DNA from: Nostoc sp. UHCC 0926
GTDB taxonomy: Bacteria; Cyanobacteriota; Cyanobacteriia; Cyanobacteriales; Nostocaceae
DNA length: 64,000 nt
Reading direction: 5' to 3'
Assembly: GCF_028623165.1 (NCBI RefSeq)
Contig: NZ_CP117768.1
Coordinates: forward strand, 4,650,001-4,714,000
Position 1 is the first letter of the stretch; the number at the start of each line of letters is the position of its first letter. The position numbers were made by a program, and so were the translations under genes. The notes below the pieces were generated by a model. That model did no database searches. It saw only the letters and a program-made list of their open reading frames with translations, and had not been told where the DNA came from. This document shows positions 6,232 to 14,597 of the stretch, one piece after another.

Positions 6232-9012
6232 TTAGCGATATGTTTCTCTTAAAATGATTGCATAATTTCCCCTTATCGTCATTGTATTGGGATGACTTAC
6301 ACCTAAAGTATGTTCAGAAATTGTCAAAGCTTCCTCAAACAAAGGTTTGGCTTCTCTGTAGCGTCCTGTAAATTTGTAGAGTAATGCGAGATTGTTCAGG
6401 CTATTGGCGACATGGTGATGATTGTTTCCCAGTAAGCGTTTTCTCAATTCTAAAGCTTGCTGATATAGGGGTTCGGCTTCACTGTAACGTTCTGTAGAAC
6501 CGTAGAGTAATGCGAGATTGTTCAGGCTAGTGGCGACATCGGGATGTGCTTCTCCCAATAAGCGTTTTCTCAATTCTAAAGCCTGCTGATACAGAGGTTC
6601 GGCTTCGCTGTAGCGTTCTGTAAAACGGTAGAGTTCTGCGAGATTGTTCAGGCTTTGGGCGACATCGGGATGTGCTTCTCCCAGTAAGCGTTTTCTCAAC
6701 TCTAAAGCTTGCTGATATAAGGGTTCGGCTTCACTGTAACGTTCTGTAAAACGGTAGAGTTCTGCGAGATTGTTCAGACTTTGGGCGACATCGGGATGTG
6801 CTTCTCCTAGTAAACGTTTTCTTAGTGACAAAGCTTGCTGATATAGGGGTTGGGCTTTGCTGTACTGTCCTGTAGATTCGTAGAGGATTCCGAGATTATT
6901 CAGGCTTTGGGCGACATCGGGATGTGCTTCTCCCAGTAAGCGTTTCTGGAGTGACAAAGCTTGCTGATACAGGGGTTCGGCTTCGCTGTAGCGTCCTATG
7001 GAATAATAGAGGGCTGCGAGATTGTTCAGGCTAGTGACGATATCGGGATGGTTGTCTCCCAGTAAACGTTTCTGGAGTGACAAAGCTTGCTCAAACAAGG
7101 GTTTGGCTTCGCTGTAGCGTCTTGTAGATTTGTAGAGTCCTGCGAGATTGTTCAGGCTAGTGACGACATCGGGATGGTTGTCTCCCAGTAGACGTTTCTG
7201 GAGTGACAAAGCTTGCTGATATAGGGGTTCGGCTTCGCTGTACCATCCTGTAAAACGGTAGAGTTCTGCGAGATTGTTCAGGCTAGTGACGACATCAGGA
7301 TGTTCTAAACCAAGACGATTTTCAGCTACCTCTACACATAGTTTGTACCAGAGTTCTGCTTGCTGATAAAGTCCTTGAGCTTGATAAAACCAGCCTAAAC
7401 CTGTGAAAGGCCGAATTAAATCCTCGTCACTGAAATACTGGGATAGATGGGTTGCAATTTCTGCAATGTGGGGGATAGCAGAAGTGAGGTTGAGAATCTC
7501 TTCACGGTTAGGCCGTTGAGGAATTTGCTTTGCTACCTCTACCATCAGCGCGACAAAAGCAGTTTTTACCTCGTCTGCTTCACTAGACTCATCCAACTTC
7601 ATTTGGAAAAATTGCCGAATCAGTGGATGTAGATGATAAATTCCTTTAGCCTGGTATTGGATTAAATGCAGTTTCCGCAACTGGGCTATAGCTTTCTCCC
7701 AGAATTCTTGTTCTTCGTCATCTTCTATCGTCTCAACAGATAAGGGAATGTCAGCCAAAGCATACAAACTCAGCCAACAGCCTAAGCTTTGTGCATTCTT
7801 ATCCAATTGTTTCCAACTCAATGCAAAAGCTTCAGCCACGCCGTATTCATAACGCATCAATGGGTTAGCCTTGGCTACTGCTTCGTGTTCCAGTCGGTTT
7901 TTTTCTAGCCGCTTGTGCAGTGTTTTTAGAGACAAATCTGGCATTGTATCCAGATATCGCCCCACTAACCCTAACGTCAAAGGCAAATATCCCAAGAATT
8001 TACAAATTCTTCTTGCAACCCAAGGCTCACTTTTAAGTCGCTCTCTGCCAATTAGCGACTTTAATAATTTCATCGCCGCTAATGGTTTGAGGACATCCAG
8101 ACGTAATTGCAGCAAAGTTCTGTCAAACCCCAGGCGCATTGTCAGCAATACTTTAAACCGAGGTGATTCTAGGGGTAGATAACGCTGAACTTGTTTTTTG
8201 TAGTCCGTGACATCATCAAACACCAGTAGCACTTCACCATGTTGCCAATTCTGCCAGCAGTATTTCAGCCTATCTGCTAATTCCCAGTTGTCCGGTGCAA
8301 TGAGGTTAAATTTTAATTGGGCAAATCTGAGAATCTGAATTCCGACATCAATTCCCTGTGCTGATAACCAGCAAACCCCACCTTGATAATTCTGTAAATG
8401 TTGTTTGGCGTATTGGGTAGCCAGTTCAGTTTTCCCCACACCACTCATACTCATCCCAGCTACAATCGCAACTTGCCCAGATGTTTGTAATGAGGAGTGC
8501 AAGTTTTGTAGTTCCGCTTCACGTCCCACAAATTTTTCAAATGGGACAGCAGGGGGAATATTTTGATGAATTTCCTTAATTGTCGTGTGGGCAGCGTTCG
8601 ACTGACTTGTACTGAGCATCTCGACAACTCTTGGAGACGCTACGCCTAGCTTGCTTCCCCGTAGGGGTACGCTCGATGGAGCCGTTGCCGTTGGCGCAGC
8701 CTCTGCAAGAGTTGTAGCGCTCACGCCGAAGTCTTGTCCGCCATTATATTTTGCTCTCAAGCAAGCCCGTAACTTTTCTAGTTTGCCTCGACTCTTAGAA
8801 GTCGCTAACTCAGGACAACTCTGGGCAAACTTGTCATACACCTTAGTCATCAGCTTTTTGAAAACACCAACACCGATATTCAATTCGGTGGCAAGTTTTA
8901 CCTGGCTCTTACCTAAGTTTTCATTCTTCAAACGCTCTACAAAAGCTGCCGTTTGCTCTGGGGATAAGTTATGAGTAGCAGCTTCATTGGCTAGAAAATC
9001 AACCCATTGCAT
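6232..9012 (-). CDS. STAND-family NB-ARC/TPR protein with altered P-loop
   Basis: A 926-residue protein. Residues 1-90 form a helical, possibly HTH-like, domain, and 100-130 are encoded by a dispersed repeat. An NB-ARC region follows from FVGREAEL (161) through the P-loop (186-195), Walker B VLLVFDDV (~261-268), the sensor-like LLTMR (~289) and GYLPLTL. Nine TPR units with the core LAELYRFTERYSEAEPLYQQ end the protein. Family knowledge: STAND ATPases sense ligands with C-terminal repeats and switch on an N-terminal effector; in cyanobacteria many are suspected conflict or signalling proteins. The P-loop reads GMSMSGVGKT where GMSGVGKT or GMGGVGKT is expected, because of a tandem ATGAGT duplication, so nucleotide binding may be impaired. 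TPR units five and six are identical. The target is unknown. Confidence 0.85.
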   Translation of the reverse strand: MQWVDFLANEAATHNLSPEQTAAFVERLKNENLGKSQVKLATELNIGVGVFKKLMTKVYDKFAQSCPELATSKSRGKLEKLRACLRAKYNGGQDFGVSATTLAEAAPTATAPSSVPLRGSKLGVASPRVVEMLSTSQSNAAHTTIKEIHQNIPPAVPFEKFVGREAELQNLHSSLQTSGQVAIVAGMSMSGVGKTELATQYAKQHLQNYQGGVCWLSAQGIDVGIQILRFAQLKFNLIAPDNWELADRLKYCWQNWQHGEVLLVFDDVTDYKKQVQRYLPLESPRFKVLLTMRLGFDRTLLQLRLDVLKPLAAMKLLKSLIGRERLKSEPWVARRICKFLGYLPLTLGLVGRYLDTMPDLSLKTLHKRLEKNRLEHEAVAKANPLMRYEYGVAEAFALSWKQLDKNAQSLGCWLSLYALADIPLSVETIEDDEEQEFWEKAIAQLRKLHLIQYQAKGIYHLHPLIRQFFQMKLDESSEADEVKTAFVALMVEVAKQIPQRPNREEILNLTSAIPHIAEIATHLSQYFSDEDLIRPFTGLGWFYQAQGLYQQAELWYKLCVEVAENRLGLEHPDVVTSLNNLAELYRFTGWYSEAEPLYQQALSLQKRLLGDNHPDVVTSLNNLAGLYKSTRRYSEAKPLFEQALSLQKRLLGDNHPDIVTSLNNLAALYYSIGRYSEAEPLYQQALSLQKRLLGEAHPDVAQSLNNLGILYESTGQYSKAQPLYQQALSLRKRLLGEAHPDVAQSLNNLAELYRFTERYSEAEPLYQQALELRKRLLGEAHPDVAQSLNNLAELYRFTERYSEAEPLYQQALELRKRLLGEAHPDVATSLNNLALLYGSTERYSEAEPLYQQALELRKRLLGNNHHHVANSLNNLALLYKFTGRYREAKPLFEEALTISEHTLGVSHPNTMTIRGNYAIILRETYR
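8624..8715. repeat. In-frame dispersed repeat inside the STAND gene
   Basis: A 92-bp segment is bounded by ACAACTCTTG and CAAGAGTTGT and rich in the repeat words seen between genes elsewhere in the window. It encodes about residues 100-130, a Pro/Ala/Thr/Ser-rich linker before the NB-ARC region. Its left end matches the start of the intergenic repeat at 48234. Confidence 0.7.
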
Positions 9013-9214
9013 AGACAGCTTCTGAGATTTCTTCTCGATTCTACTTAATTTCTACCCATTTCGAGGGAATCTCCTCTTCTTCTGGCAGAAATACCATTTC
9101 CATAAAAAGATTTAGAAGAGGTTGCAGCCGTGAAAACTGCCTCCGTGGGTTTTACCTGTGTAGATGCGGTTTATAACCGCCTATTAAACTCATGATATCA
9201 GAGAACAAGAATAC

Positions 9215-9432
9215 TGCGACGCAGATAGCGAACGCAAGAGCGTCTCCAAGAGTTGCGTAAAGCCTGCGGCATGGCTTCGCTTAGAGCGAGTCTTCTCCCT
9301 ACAGCCCTTTGGGCATCCTACGGCAGGTGTTAGCCTCTCCCTTTGGGAGAAGGGGAGACGCTTTAGCGCATAGCGCAGCGTTAGCGAAGTCATCGAGCGT
9401 CACGAGCGTCATAGCCCGTCGTAGACATCGCC
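9215..9432. repeat. Dispersed mosaic repeat, copy B
   Basis: This copy is closely similar to 6071-6225 but carries about 60 bp of extra sequence (TACAGCCCTTTGGGCATCC onward). It fills much of the 9013-9673 spacer upstream of the larger STAND gene. The remainder of that spacer holds the short hairpin element at 9430-9480 and a run of CGCCAAG-type filler near 9560; no gene is seen. Confidence 0.7.
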
Positions 9433-9480
9433 ACTTGAGCCTCTGAACCTCAAATTTCGAGTTTTGTACTCAAAATGGCT
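9430..9480. repeat. Short hairpin element, unexpanded copy
   Basis: It begins GCCACTTGAGCC, passes through AACCTCAAATTTCGAG and ends CTCAAAATGGCT. It shares both ends with 5626-5866 but has no 21-bp array, and so shows the ancestral short form of that element. Confidence 0.75.
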
Positions 9481-9673
9481 ATGCGATCGCTCTATTTTTC
9501 AATGTATTTTGGATATGAGGGGGTAATTGCACGTTGTCAATTAGCATGAGAATCGAACCGCCAAGAACGCCAAGGGCGCCAAGGAAGAGAGAAGAGGGAG
9601 CGATCGCTGTTTGAAGTTACAATTTGTAGGCGAGCGCTGCTAAAATTTTAACTGCATTAGATTATTTCAGGCT

Positions 9674-10363
9674 CTAGCCAGAAAAGAGCCGATTTGTAAG
9701 TTGTTCTAACACCTTTAATGATTTTAATGAACCTCGAATTAGTCGAGTAGCAGCAAGGGGTTGTCGAAGCATTGCCATCGCTAAAGGAAAAGGGTTTAGG
9801 GAACCATCAGAGTTAATTGCTGATGTAAGATCGGGGATATCGTGCTGACAATCGTCGCTGACTACTCGCAGCATTGCCACGTCCACCCCAGCTGCATTGA
9901 AAAACTCTAGGGCGGTAAATCCTTCCATGTCAACAACATCAGCCGCCAAAGTCTCACCCAAATGGCGTTTTTCGGACGCAGAGCAAATCATGCGATCGCT
10001 TGTCATGGACTTGACTAATGGTACTTTTTCTGATATGTAAGAATGCAATTGTGCTGTGAAAGTGCGATCGCATTCTTGCCGCTTCCCAGAGTAAACACAA
10101 TCTTGATAGAGGACAATATCACCAACTGTGTAGCGATCGCTCAAGCTGCCACATATACCCATAATTACAACTCTGGACTTTGGAGCCAGAAATTCTCCAT
10201 TTCCTTGAGATTGTTGCAGATATTTGAGTAAAGGCTTCATCCCAAGAGGTATGGCTATTACCGTTGGGATGGAGCCAGTAACGCCGCTTAATCCGCGACA
10301 CACAGCTTTATATTCTGCTCCCTGAGGTACCAAAATTGTGTTAATGGGCAAAAAATTAGGCAC
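9674..10363 (-). CDS. hpnG: Nucleoside phosphorylase-family protein, likely hopanoid nucleosidase HpnG
   Basis: About 229 residues from the GTG at 10363, which has GAGAGG just upstream; a TTG at 10375 is an alternative start. The fold family (purine/uridine phosphorylase and MTA/SAH nucleosidase) is indicated by VIMGICGSL, the strand-rich core and the catalytic-acid segment DVVDMEGFTALEFF. Family knowledge: HpnG releases adenine from adenosylhopane to give ribosylhopane, the step after HpnH. The gene lies divergently next to the RND-hpnA-hpnH set, which supports this over a general MTA/SAH nucleosidase. The assignment to HpnG rests on context plus family, not on a residue unique to HpnG. A MITE-like element lies 37 bp upstream of the start. 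Confidence 0.72.
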   Translation of the reverse strand: MPNFLPINTILVPQGAEYKAVCRGLSGVTGSIPTVIAIPLGMKPLLKYLQQSQGNGEFLAPKSRVVIMGICGSLSDRYTVGDIVLYQDCVYSGKRQECDRTFTAQLHSYISEKVPLVKSMTSDRMICSASEKRHLGETLAADVVDMEGFTALEFFNAAGVDVAMLRVVSDDCQHDIPDLTSAINSDGSLNPFPLAMAMLRQPLAATRLIRGSLKSLKVLEQLTNRLFSG

Positions 10364-10399
10364 TAGCCCTCTCAATATTTTGAAGTTTGCGTCTGGATA

Positions 10400-10495
10400 T
10401 TACAGCAGAATTCAAGTATTTGAACCACATCTGTCGTAGGGGCGCAAGGCCTTGCGCCCCTACCGCGTGGTCTATTTACCTGAAAATAGCTGCAT
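10400..10495. repeat. MITE-like dispersed element, copy 2
   Basis: Same 96-bp element as 3304-3399, in opposite orientation. The left end TTACAGC is intact; the right end is degraded (GCTGCATAA instead of GCTGTAA). It lies directly upstream of hpnG and could carry or alter its promoter region. Confidence 0.8.
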
Positions 10496-10504
10496 AACCA
10501 CTAA

Positions 10505-10765
10505 CTATTGCTCCGGCTTGTCGTTCTGCATCCAAAGCTTTATTCCAAAAGGGAATACTGTGTAGAAACTCAAGGCTGTATCGTCCAAATCTGGCCACGG
10601 GAGATACTCAGGCTGATATTCCCTGTAGCTTTCGGTAAAGCTCCAGCAGAATAATTCCTTATGCTCGACAGAACCAAATTTCATTTCTAAAGTTCCATTC
10701 TGGATTAAAAATTTTGCTTTATCTGAGTCACAATAAGTAATATTGCCGTTTCGTGGAGACCACAA
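10505..10765 (-). CDS. Hypothetical 86-residue protein or gene remnant
   Basis: The frame is open for 86 residues and reads like a normal globular protein, with aromatic-rich segments such as FCWSFTESYREYQPEYLPW. It has no ATG, however: the only starts are TTG at 10765 or nearby rare codons, and an in-frame stop lies just upstream. The family is not recognised. The stop codon sits 10 bp from the MITE-like element. It may be a 5'-truncated remnant. Low confidence as an expressed gene. Confidence 0.3.
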   Translation of the reverse strand: MWSPRNGNITYCDSDKAKFLIQNGTLEMKFGSVEHKELFCWSFTESYREYQPEYLPWPDLDDTALSFYTVFPFGIKLWMQNDKPEQ

Positions 10766-10834
10766 CTCGCAAACCGAAGGTGATTACTGTAGCATGACTA
10801 AATAATTGTGTCACCCACACGATAATTTTCCAAG

Positions 10835-13498
10835 ATGGTAAAGCTTGATCGCTCAAAATCCGCACGAGAACTCTTCAATATTTCCAAATTGGCGATTCAA
10901 TTTTCGTGGCTGACGGTGAGTTTTTGGATTGCCGTAACGGTAGCTGGTGTTCTGGCTTTCAGTTCTCTCAAGTATGCTTTGTTTCCAGATATTACCTTTC
11001 CAGTAGTGGTTGTGAATGCTACAGCTCCCCTGACAACTGCCGTGGATACAGAGGCGAAGCTCACCCAACCCCTGGAAGAACGTCTGCGCTCCCTAAAAGG
11101 ACTGGAGGATATTCGCTCATCCACTTATCCTAGTCAAACTGCTGTTAGCCTTTCTTTTGCTGTTGGTACGAATTTAGAAACATCGACCAAAAAGGTTGAA
11201 ACTGCCCTCAAAAAGTTTACTTTGCCTCAAGGAGCAACTTTCAAAATTATTCCCTTGAATCTAAATGAGTCAGCCGCCATTAGCTATGCCATTGAGAGTC
11301 CCTCAAGGAATCTTACAGATTTGACAAAGTTGGCGAAAGACGAGATTGTAAGTGCGATCGCTAAACTACCAGGAGTCCTGAAAGTCTCACTACTGGGCGC
11401 TGCTACTGCAACTCCCCTAGCCCCAGCAAATGCAAGTGCCGCGGCTCCCCCCCAAGCAGGGGCGACATTAGTCAGGTTTAACGGGCAAGATGCACTGGCA
11501 TTTCAGGTAATCAAACGTGGCAGTGCTAACACCTTGGAAGTAGTGAGTCAGGTTGAGAAAGAAGTCCAAAGGCTGCGCTCTAGCCTCAATGATGTCAAAC
11601 TCACTTTAGCTGCTACCCAAGCAGAATATATCCGCCAAGCCACCCAGTCAACAATCGATGCTTTGCTGGAAGCAGTCTTGTTGTCCATCGTGGTAATTTT
11701 TCCTTTTTTGTGGAATTGGCGAGCCACCCTGATTTCTGCCTTGGCAATTCCTACGTCTATTTTGGCGACGTTTATTGTCATGGCAATTTTTGGTTTCAAC
11801 TTGGAAACGATTACGCTGTTAGCTTTAGCTTTGGTGATCGGTAGTATTGTTGATGATGCGATCGTGGATGTGGAAAACATCATGCGACACGTTGAAGATG
11901 GGGAAACTCCTCGCCAAGCAGCACTTTTAGCTACAAATGAGATTGGATTAACAGTCACCGCCGCCACCTTGACAGCAGTAGCGGTTTTTTTACCTATAGG
12001 TTTGATGGGTGGTGTAATCGGTCAATTCTTCAAACCTTTCGGCATCACTGTTTCAGCCGCGATGCTTGCTTCTATGCTAGTTGCTCGGACTTTATCTCCA
12101 GTTCTGGCTATCTACTGGCTGAAACCTAAATCCTCGCTTTCCCCGCGTCAGGAAGCAAAAATCTGGGTGGCGTTTACTCAATCTTACAGAAACTTGCTGA
12201 GTTGGTCTTTGAATCACCGGAAGATAATTATCGGATTAGCTGTCCTCAGCTTCATTGCAGGTATAGTGCTGATTCCAATAATTCCCAAAGGGTTTATTCC
12301 CAAACTCGATCGCGGCGAATTCAATATTGCTTATACGGCTCCTTTGCCGAGTATCCCCGGAGGGGCAGGGGAGCAGAGGAGCAATCCCAGTTCGCAATTC
12401 CCAATTCCTAACCCTTTGAACGATTCTCTTGAGGTTGCTAAGAAACTAGAAGATGTAGTCAGAAAATCACCCGCAGTTGAAACGGTATTTACTACTATTG
12501 GTTCTCGCGAGGGTGAGCCGAATAAAGGCATACTATATGTAAAGTTAAAGGGCGATCGCACAATCACAACTGCTGAACTACAAGACCAATTCCGCTCCTC
12601 CTTACCTGTCCTTTCTGGGGTAACTACCAGTGTGGAAGATATTCAATTTGTCGATTCTGGCGGTCAAAAACCTCTGCAAATAGCATTACGAGGTGATAAT
12701 CTCCAAGCTCTGAGCAAAGCAGTCAAGGCAATTAAAGAGAGAATTCAGAGAATACCAGGATTTGCCGATGTCACAATTACAGGTGAAACGAATCCACAGG
12801 GCACAGTTTTTCAGATCGAGCGTCTGAATAATCAGCGCGTGGCCTATGTCAGTGCTAATCTTGGCAAGAATCTATCCTTGGGTGATGCTACTGACAAAGT
12901 GGTAGCTGAAGCTAAGGCGGTGTTACCCTATAATGTTTCCTTAAATTTAGGAGGAGATTCTGCTAGTCAAGGTGAGGTTTTTAGCAGTTTCGGCAGTACT
13001 TTAGCTCTATCTGCCCTGTGTATTGTTGTAGTACTAATTTTGCTGTTCAAAAGCTGGATAGACCCTCTGGTAATTGGTGTCTCTTTGCCCTTGGCACTGG
13101 TGGGGGCAATGTTGGCACTACTGATCACCAAGAGCGACTTTGGGATGATCTCACTAATCGGTTTCGTCTTTTTACTGGGGCTGGCAAATAAAAATGCTAT
13201 CTTGCTTGTAGATTACATCAACCAGTTACGTAGTGCTGGCTTAGACCGCACCGAGGCGATCCTCAAGACCGGGCTAGTGCGCCTCAGACCAATTATGATG
13301 ACCACTGCCTCCACTATTTTAGGGATGCTACCGATCGCCTTAGGTTTTGGTGCGGGTTCCGAATTGCGATCGCCTATGGCTGTAGCGATCGCAGGTGGAC
13401 TCGTGACTTCAACTATCCTCAGTTTGATTGTTGTGCCAGTAGTCTACACTATTTTGGATGATTGGTTTCCCCGATTTCAGAAGAGGGGGACAGGTTGA
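10835..13498 (+). CDS. RND-family transporter permease (AcrB/HAE1 type) coupled to hopanoid genes
   Basis: An 887-residue inner-membrane RND protein. The first transmembrane helix spans about residues 28-48, followed by the porter loop; transmembrane segments 2-6 follow residue 270, a second periplasmic loop runs from ~480 to ~710, and a final helix block reaches the C-terminus. Diagnostic parts are GSIVDDAIVDVENI in TM4, with the paired Asp of the proton relay, and LLGLANKNAILLVDYI near the end. It is shorter than typical AcrB (~1040 residues). Its stop overlaps the hpnA start by one base (TGATG), implying translational coupling and a role linked to hopanoids; the known hopanoid exporter HpnN is another RND branch, so this is not called HpnN. 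No adaptor or outer-membrane factor is adjacent. Residues 506-528 are encoded by filler repeat. Confidence 0.88.
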   Translation: MVKLDRSKSARELFNISKLAIQFSWLTVSFWIAVTVAGVLAFSSLKYALFPDITFPVVVVNATAPLTTAVDTEAKLTQPLEERLRSLKGLEDIRSSTYPSQTAVSLSFAVGTNLETSTKKVETALKKFTLPQGATFKIIPLNLNESAAISYAIESPSRNLTDLTKLAKDEIVSAIAKLPGVLKVSLLGAATATPLAPANASAAAPPQAGATLVRFNGQDALAFQVIKRGSANTLEVVSQVEKEVQRLRSSLNDVKLTLAATQAEYIRQATQSTIDALLEAVLLSIVVIFPFLWNWRATLISALAIPTSILATFIVMAIFGFNLETITLLALALVIGSIVDDAIVDVENIMRHVEDGETPRQAALLATNEIGLTVTAATLTAVAVFLPIGLMGGVIGQFFKPFGITVSAAMLASMLVARTLSPVLAIYWLKPKSSLSPRQEAKIWVAFTQSYRNLLSWSLNHRKIIIGLAVLSFIAGIVLIPIIPKGFIPKLDRGEFNIAYTAPLPSIPGGAGEQRSNPSSQFPIPNPLNDSLEVAKKLEDVVRKSPAVETVFTTIGSREGEPNKGILYVKLKGDRTITTAELQDQFRSSLPVLSGVTTSVEDIQFVDSGGQKPLQIALRGDNLQALSKAVKAIKERIQRIPGFADVTITGETNPQGTVFQIERLNNQRVAYVSANLGKNLSLGDATDKVVAEAKAVLPYNVSLNLGGDSASQGEVFSSFGSTLALSALCIVVVLILLFKSWIDPLVIGVSLPLALVGAMLALLITKSDFGMISLIGFVFLLGLANKNAILLVDYINQLRSAGLDRTEAILKTGLVRLRPIMMTTASTILGMLPIALGFGAGSELRSPMAVAIAGGLVTSTILSLIVVPVVYTILDDWFPRFQKRGTG
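12352..12418. repeat. Intergenic-type filler inserted in frame in the RND gene
   Basis: The segment (CCCCGGAGGGGCAGGGGAGC onward, then CAATTCCCAATTCC) has the composition of spacer sequences elsewhere in this genome. It encodes a Gly/Ser/Asn/Pro-rich stretch at residues ~506-528 in the second periplasmic loop. The frame is kept on both sides. Confidence 0.6.
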
Positions 13499-14481
13499 TG
13501 CAGGTTTTTGTCACTGGTGGTACGGGCTTTATTGGTGCCCACTTGGTACGGTTGTTGTTGCAACAAGGATATGCTGTCAAAGCGCTGGTTCGCTCAAGCA
13601 GCAATTTGGAGAATCTCCGTGGTTTGGAGGTGGAAATTGTCAAAGGCGATTTGAATGACCCAAATCTCTGGCAACAGATGGGAGGTTGTCAATACCTATT
13701 TCATGTGGCAGCCCATTATTCCCTATGGCAATCAGACCGAGAGTTACTCCATCGTCACAATGTCCTGGGTACGCGCAATGTGTTGGCAGCGGCTCGCAAA
13801 GCTAACATTGAGCGCACCGTTTACACGAGTTCAGTGGCGGCAATTGGGGTAGGATCATCTAGTCAAGTTGTCGATGAAACACATCAGAGTCCCTTAGATA
13901 AGTTGGTGGGTGACTACAAAAAGTCTAAGTTTTTGGCTGAACAAGAAGCTATGCAAGCCGTTGCTAGAGGTCAGGAGGTAGTTATTGTCAATCCCAGCAG
14001 CCCGATTGGCTCGTTGGATATCAAACCTACCCCGACGGGTGATATAATTTTACGGTTTTTACGACGGCAAATGCCCTTTTACTTGGATACTGGTTTAAAT
14101 TTTATCGATGTGCGGGATGTGGCATGGGGGCATTTACTGGCTTTGCAACGGGGTAAATCAGGCGATCGCTATATCTTAGGTCACCAAAACCTAAGTCTAA
14201 AGCAACTGCTAGAACAACTCGCCGATATCACAGGTTTAAGCGCACCTCAACGAACAGTACCCGCTTGGTTACCCCTTAGTGTTGCCTGGGTTGATGAAAA
14301 GATTCTCGCACCTCTGGGGAAATTGCCCTCAGTGCCATTGGATGGCGTTCGGATGGCGAAACAACCTATGTATTATGATGCCGCAAAGGCTGTACGAGAG
14401 TTGGGTCTACCCCAATCTTCGCTGAATGCAGCCCTCAAGGATGCTGTGGATTGGTTTGTTGCTCAGGGTTACGTCAAATGA
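13498..14481 (+). CDS. hpnA: Hopanoid-associated NAD-dependent sugar epimerase
   Basis: A 327-residue short-chain dehydrogenase of the extended (epimerase) type. The Rossmann motif GGTGFIGAH is at residues 7-15, and the active-site YKKSK (YxxxK) follows SSVAAIGV. HpnA is a conserved member of hopanoid clusters; its substrate is not established here and is inferred to be a sugar or a hopanoid side chain. The ATG at 13498 overlaps the stop of the RND gene by one base, and the longer frame from 13462 is just read-through into that gene's 3' end. hpnH follows 117 bp downstream. Confidence 0.85.
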   Translation: MQVFVTGGTGFIGAHLVRLLLQQGYAVKALVRSSSNLENLRGLEVEIVKGDLNDPNLWQQMGGCQYLFHVAAHYSLWQSDRELLHRHNVLGTRNVLAAARKANIERTVYTSSVAAIGVGSSSQVVDETHQSPLDKLVGDYKKSKFLAEQEAMQAVARGQEVVIVNPSSPIGSLDIKPTPTGDIILRFLRRQMPFYLDTGLNFIDVRDVAWGHLLALQRGKSGDRYILGHQNLSLKQLLEQLADITGLSAPQRTVPAWLPLSVAWVDEKILAPLGKLPSVPLDGVRMAKQPMYYDAAKAVRELGLPQSSLNAALKDAVDWFVAQGYVK

Positions 14482-14516
14482 GAAATATAGCGATTTACGT
14501 GTGGATGCAATAGACA

Positions 14517-14540
14517 GTAGGGGCGCAAGGCCGCCCCTAC
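14517..14540. repeat. GTAGGGGCG hairpin between hpnA and hpnH
   Basis: GTAGGGGCG and CGCCCCTAC pair around a 6-nt loop. It is the core palindrome of the MITE-like elements without their arms. Lacking a T-tract, it is not called a terminator. Confidence 0.6.
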
Positions 14541-14597
14541 GAAGGTTTTATGTTTTCCAGTGGTGTATTTATATCTAAAAGAGGAGCGATCGCAACA

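Noticed and set aside
10835..13498. Calling the RND gene hpnN.
   Set aside because: Its motifs (GSIVDDAIVDVEN, LLGLANKNAILLVDY) are of the AcrB/HAE1 branch; only the context is hopanoid-related.
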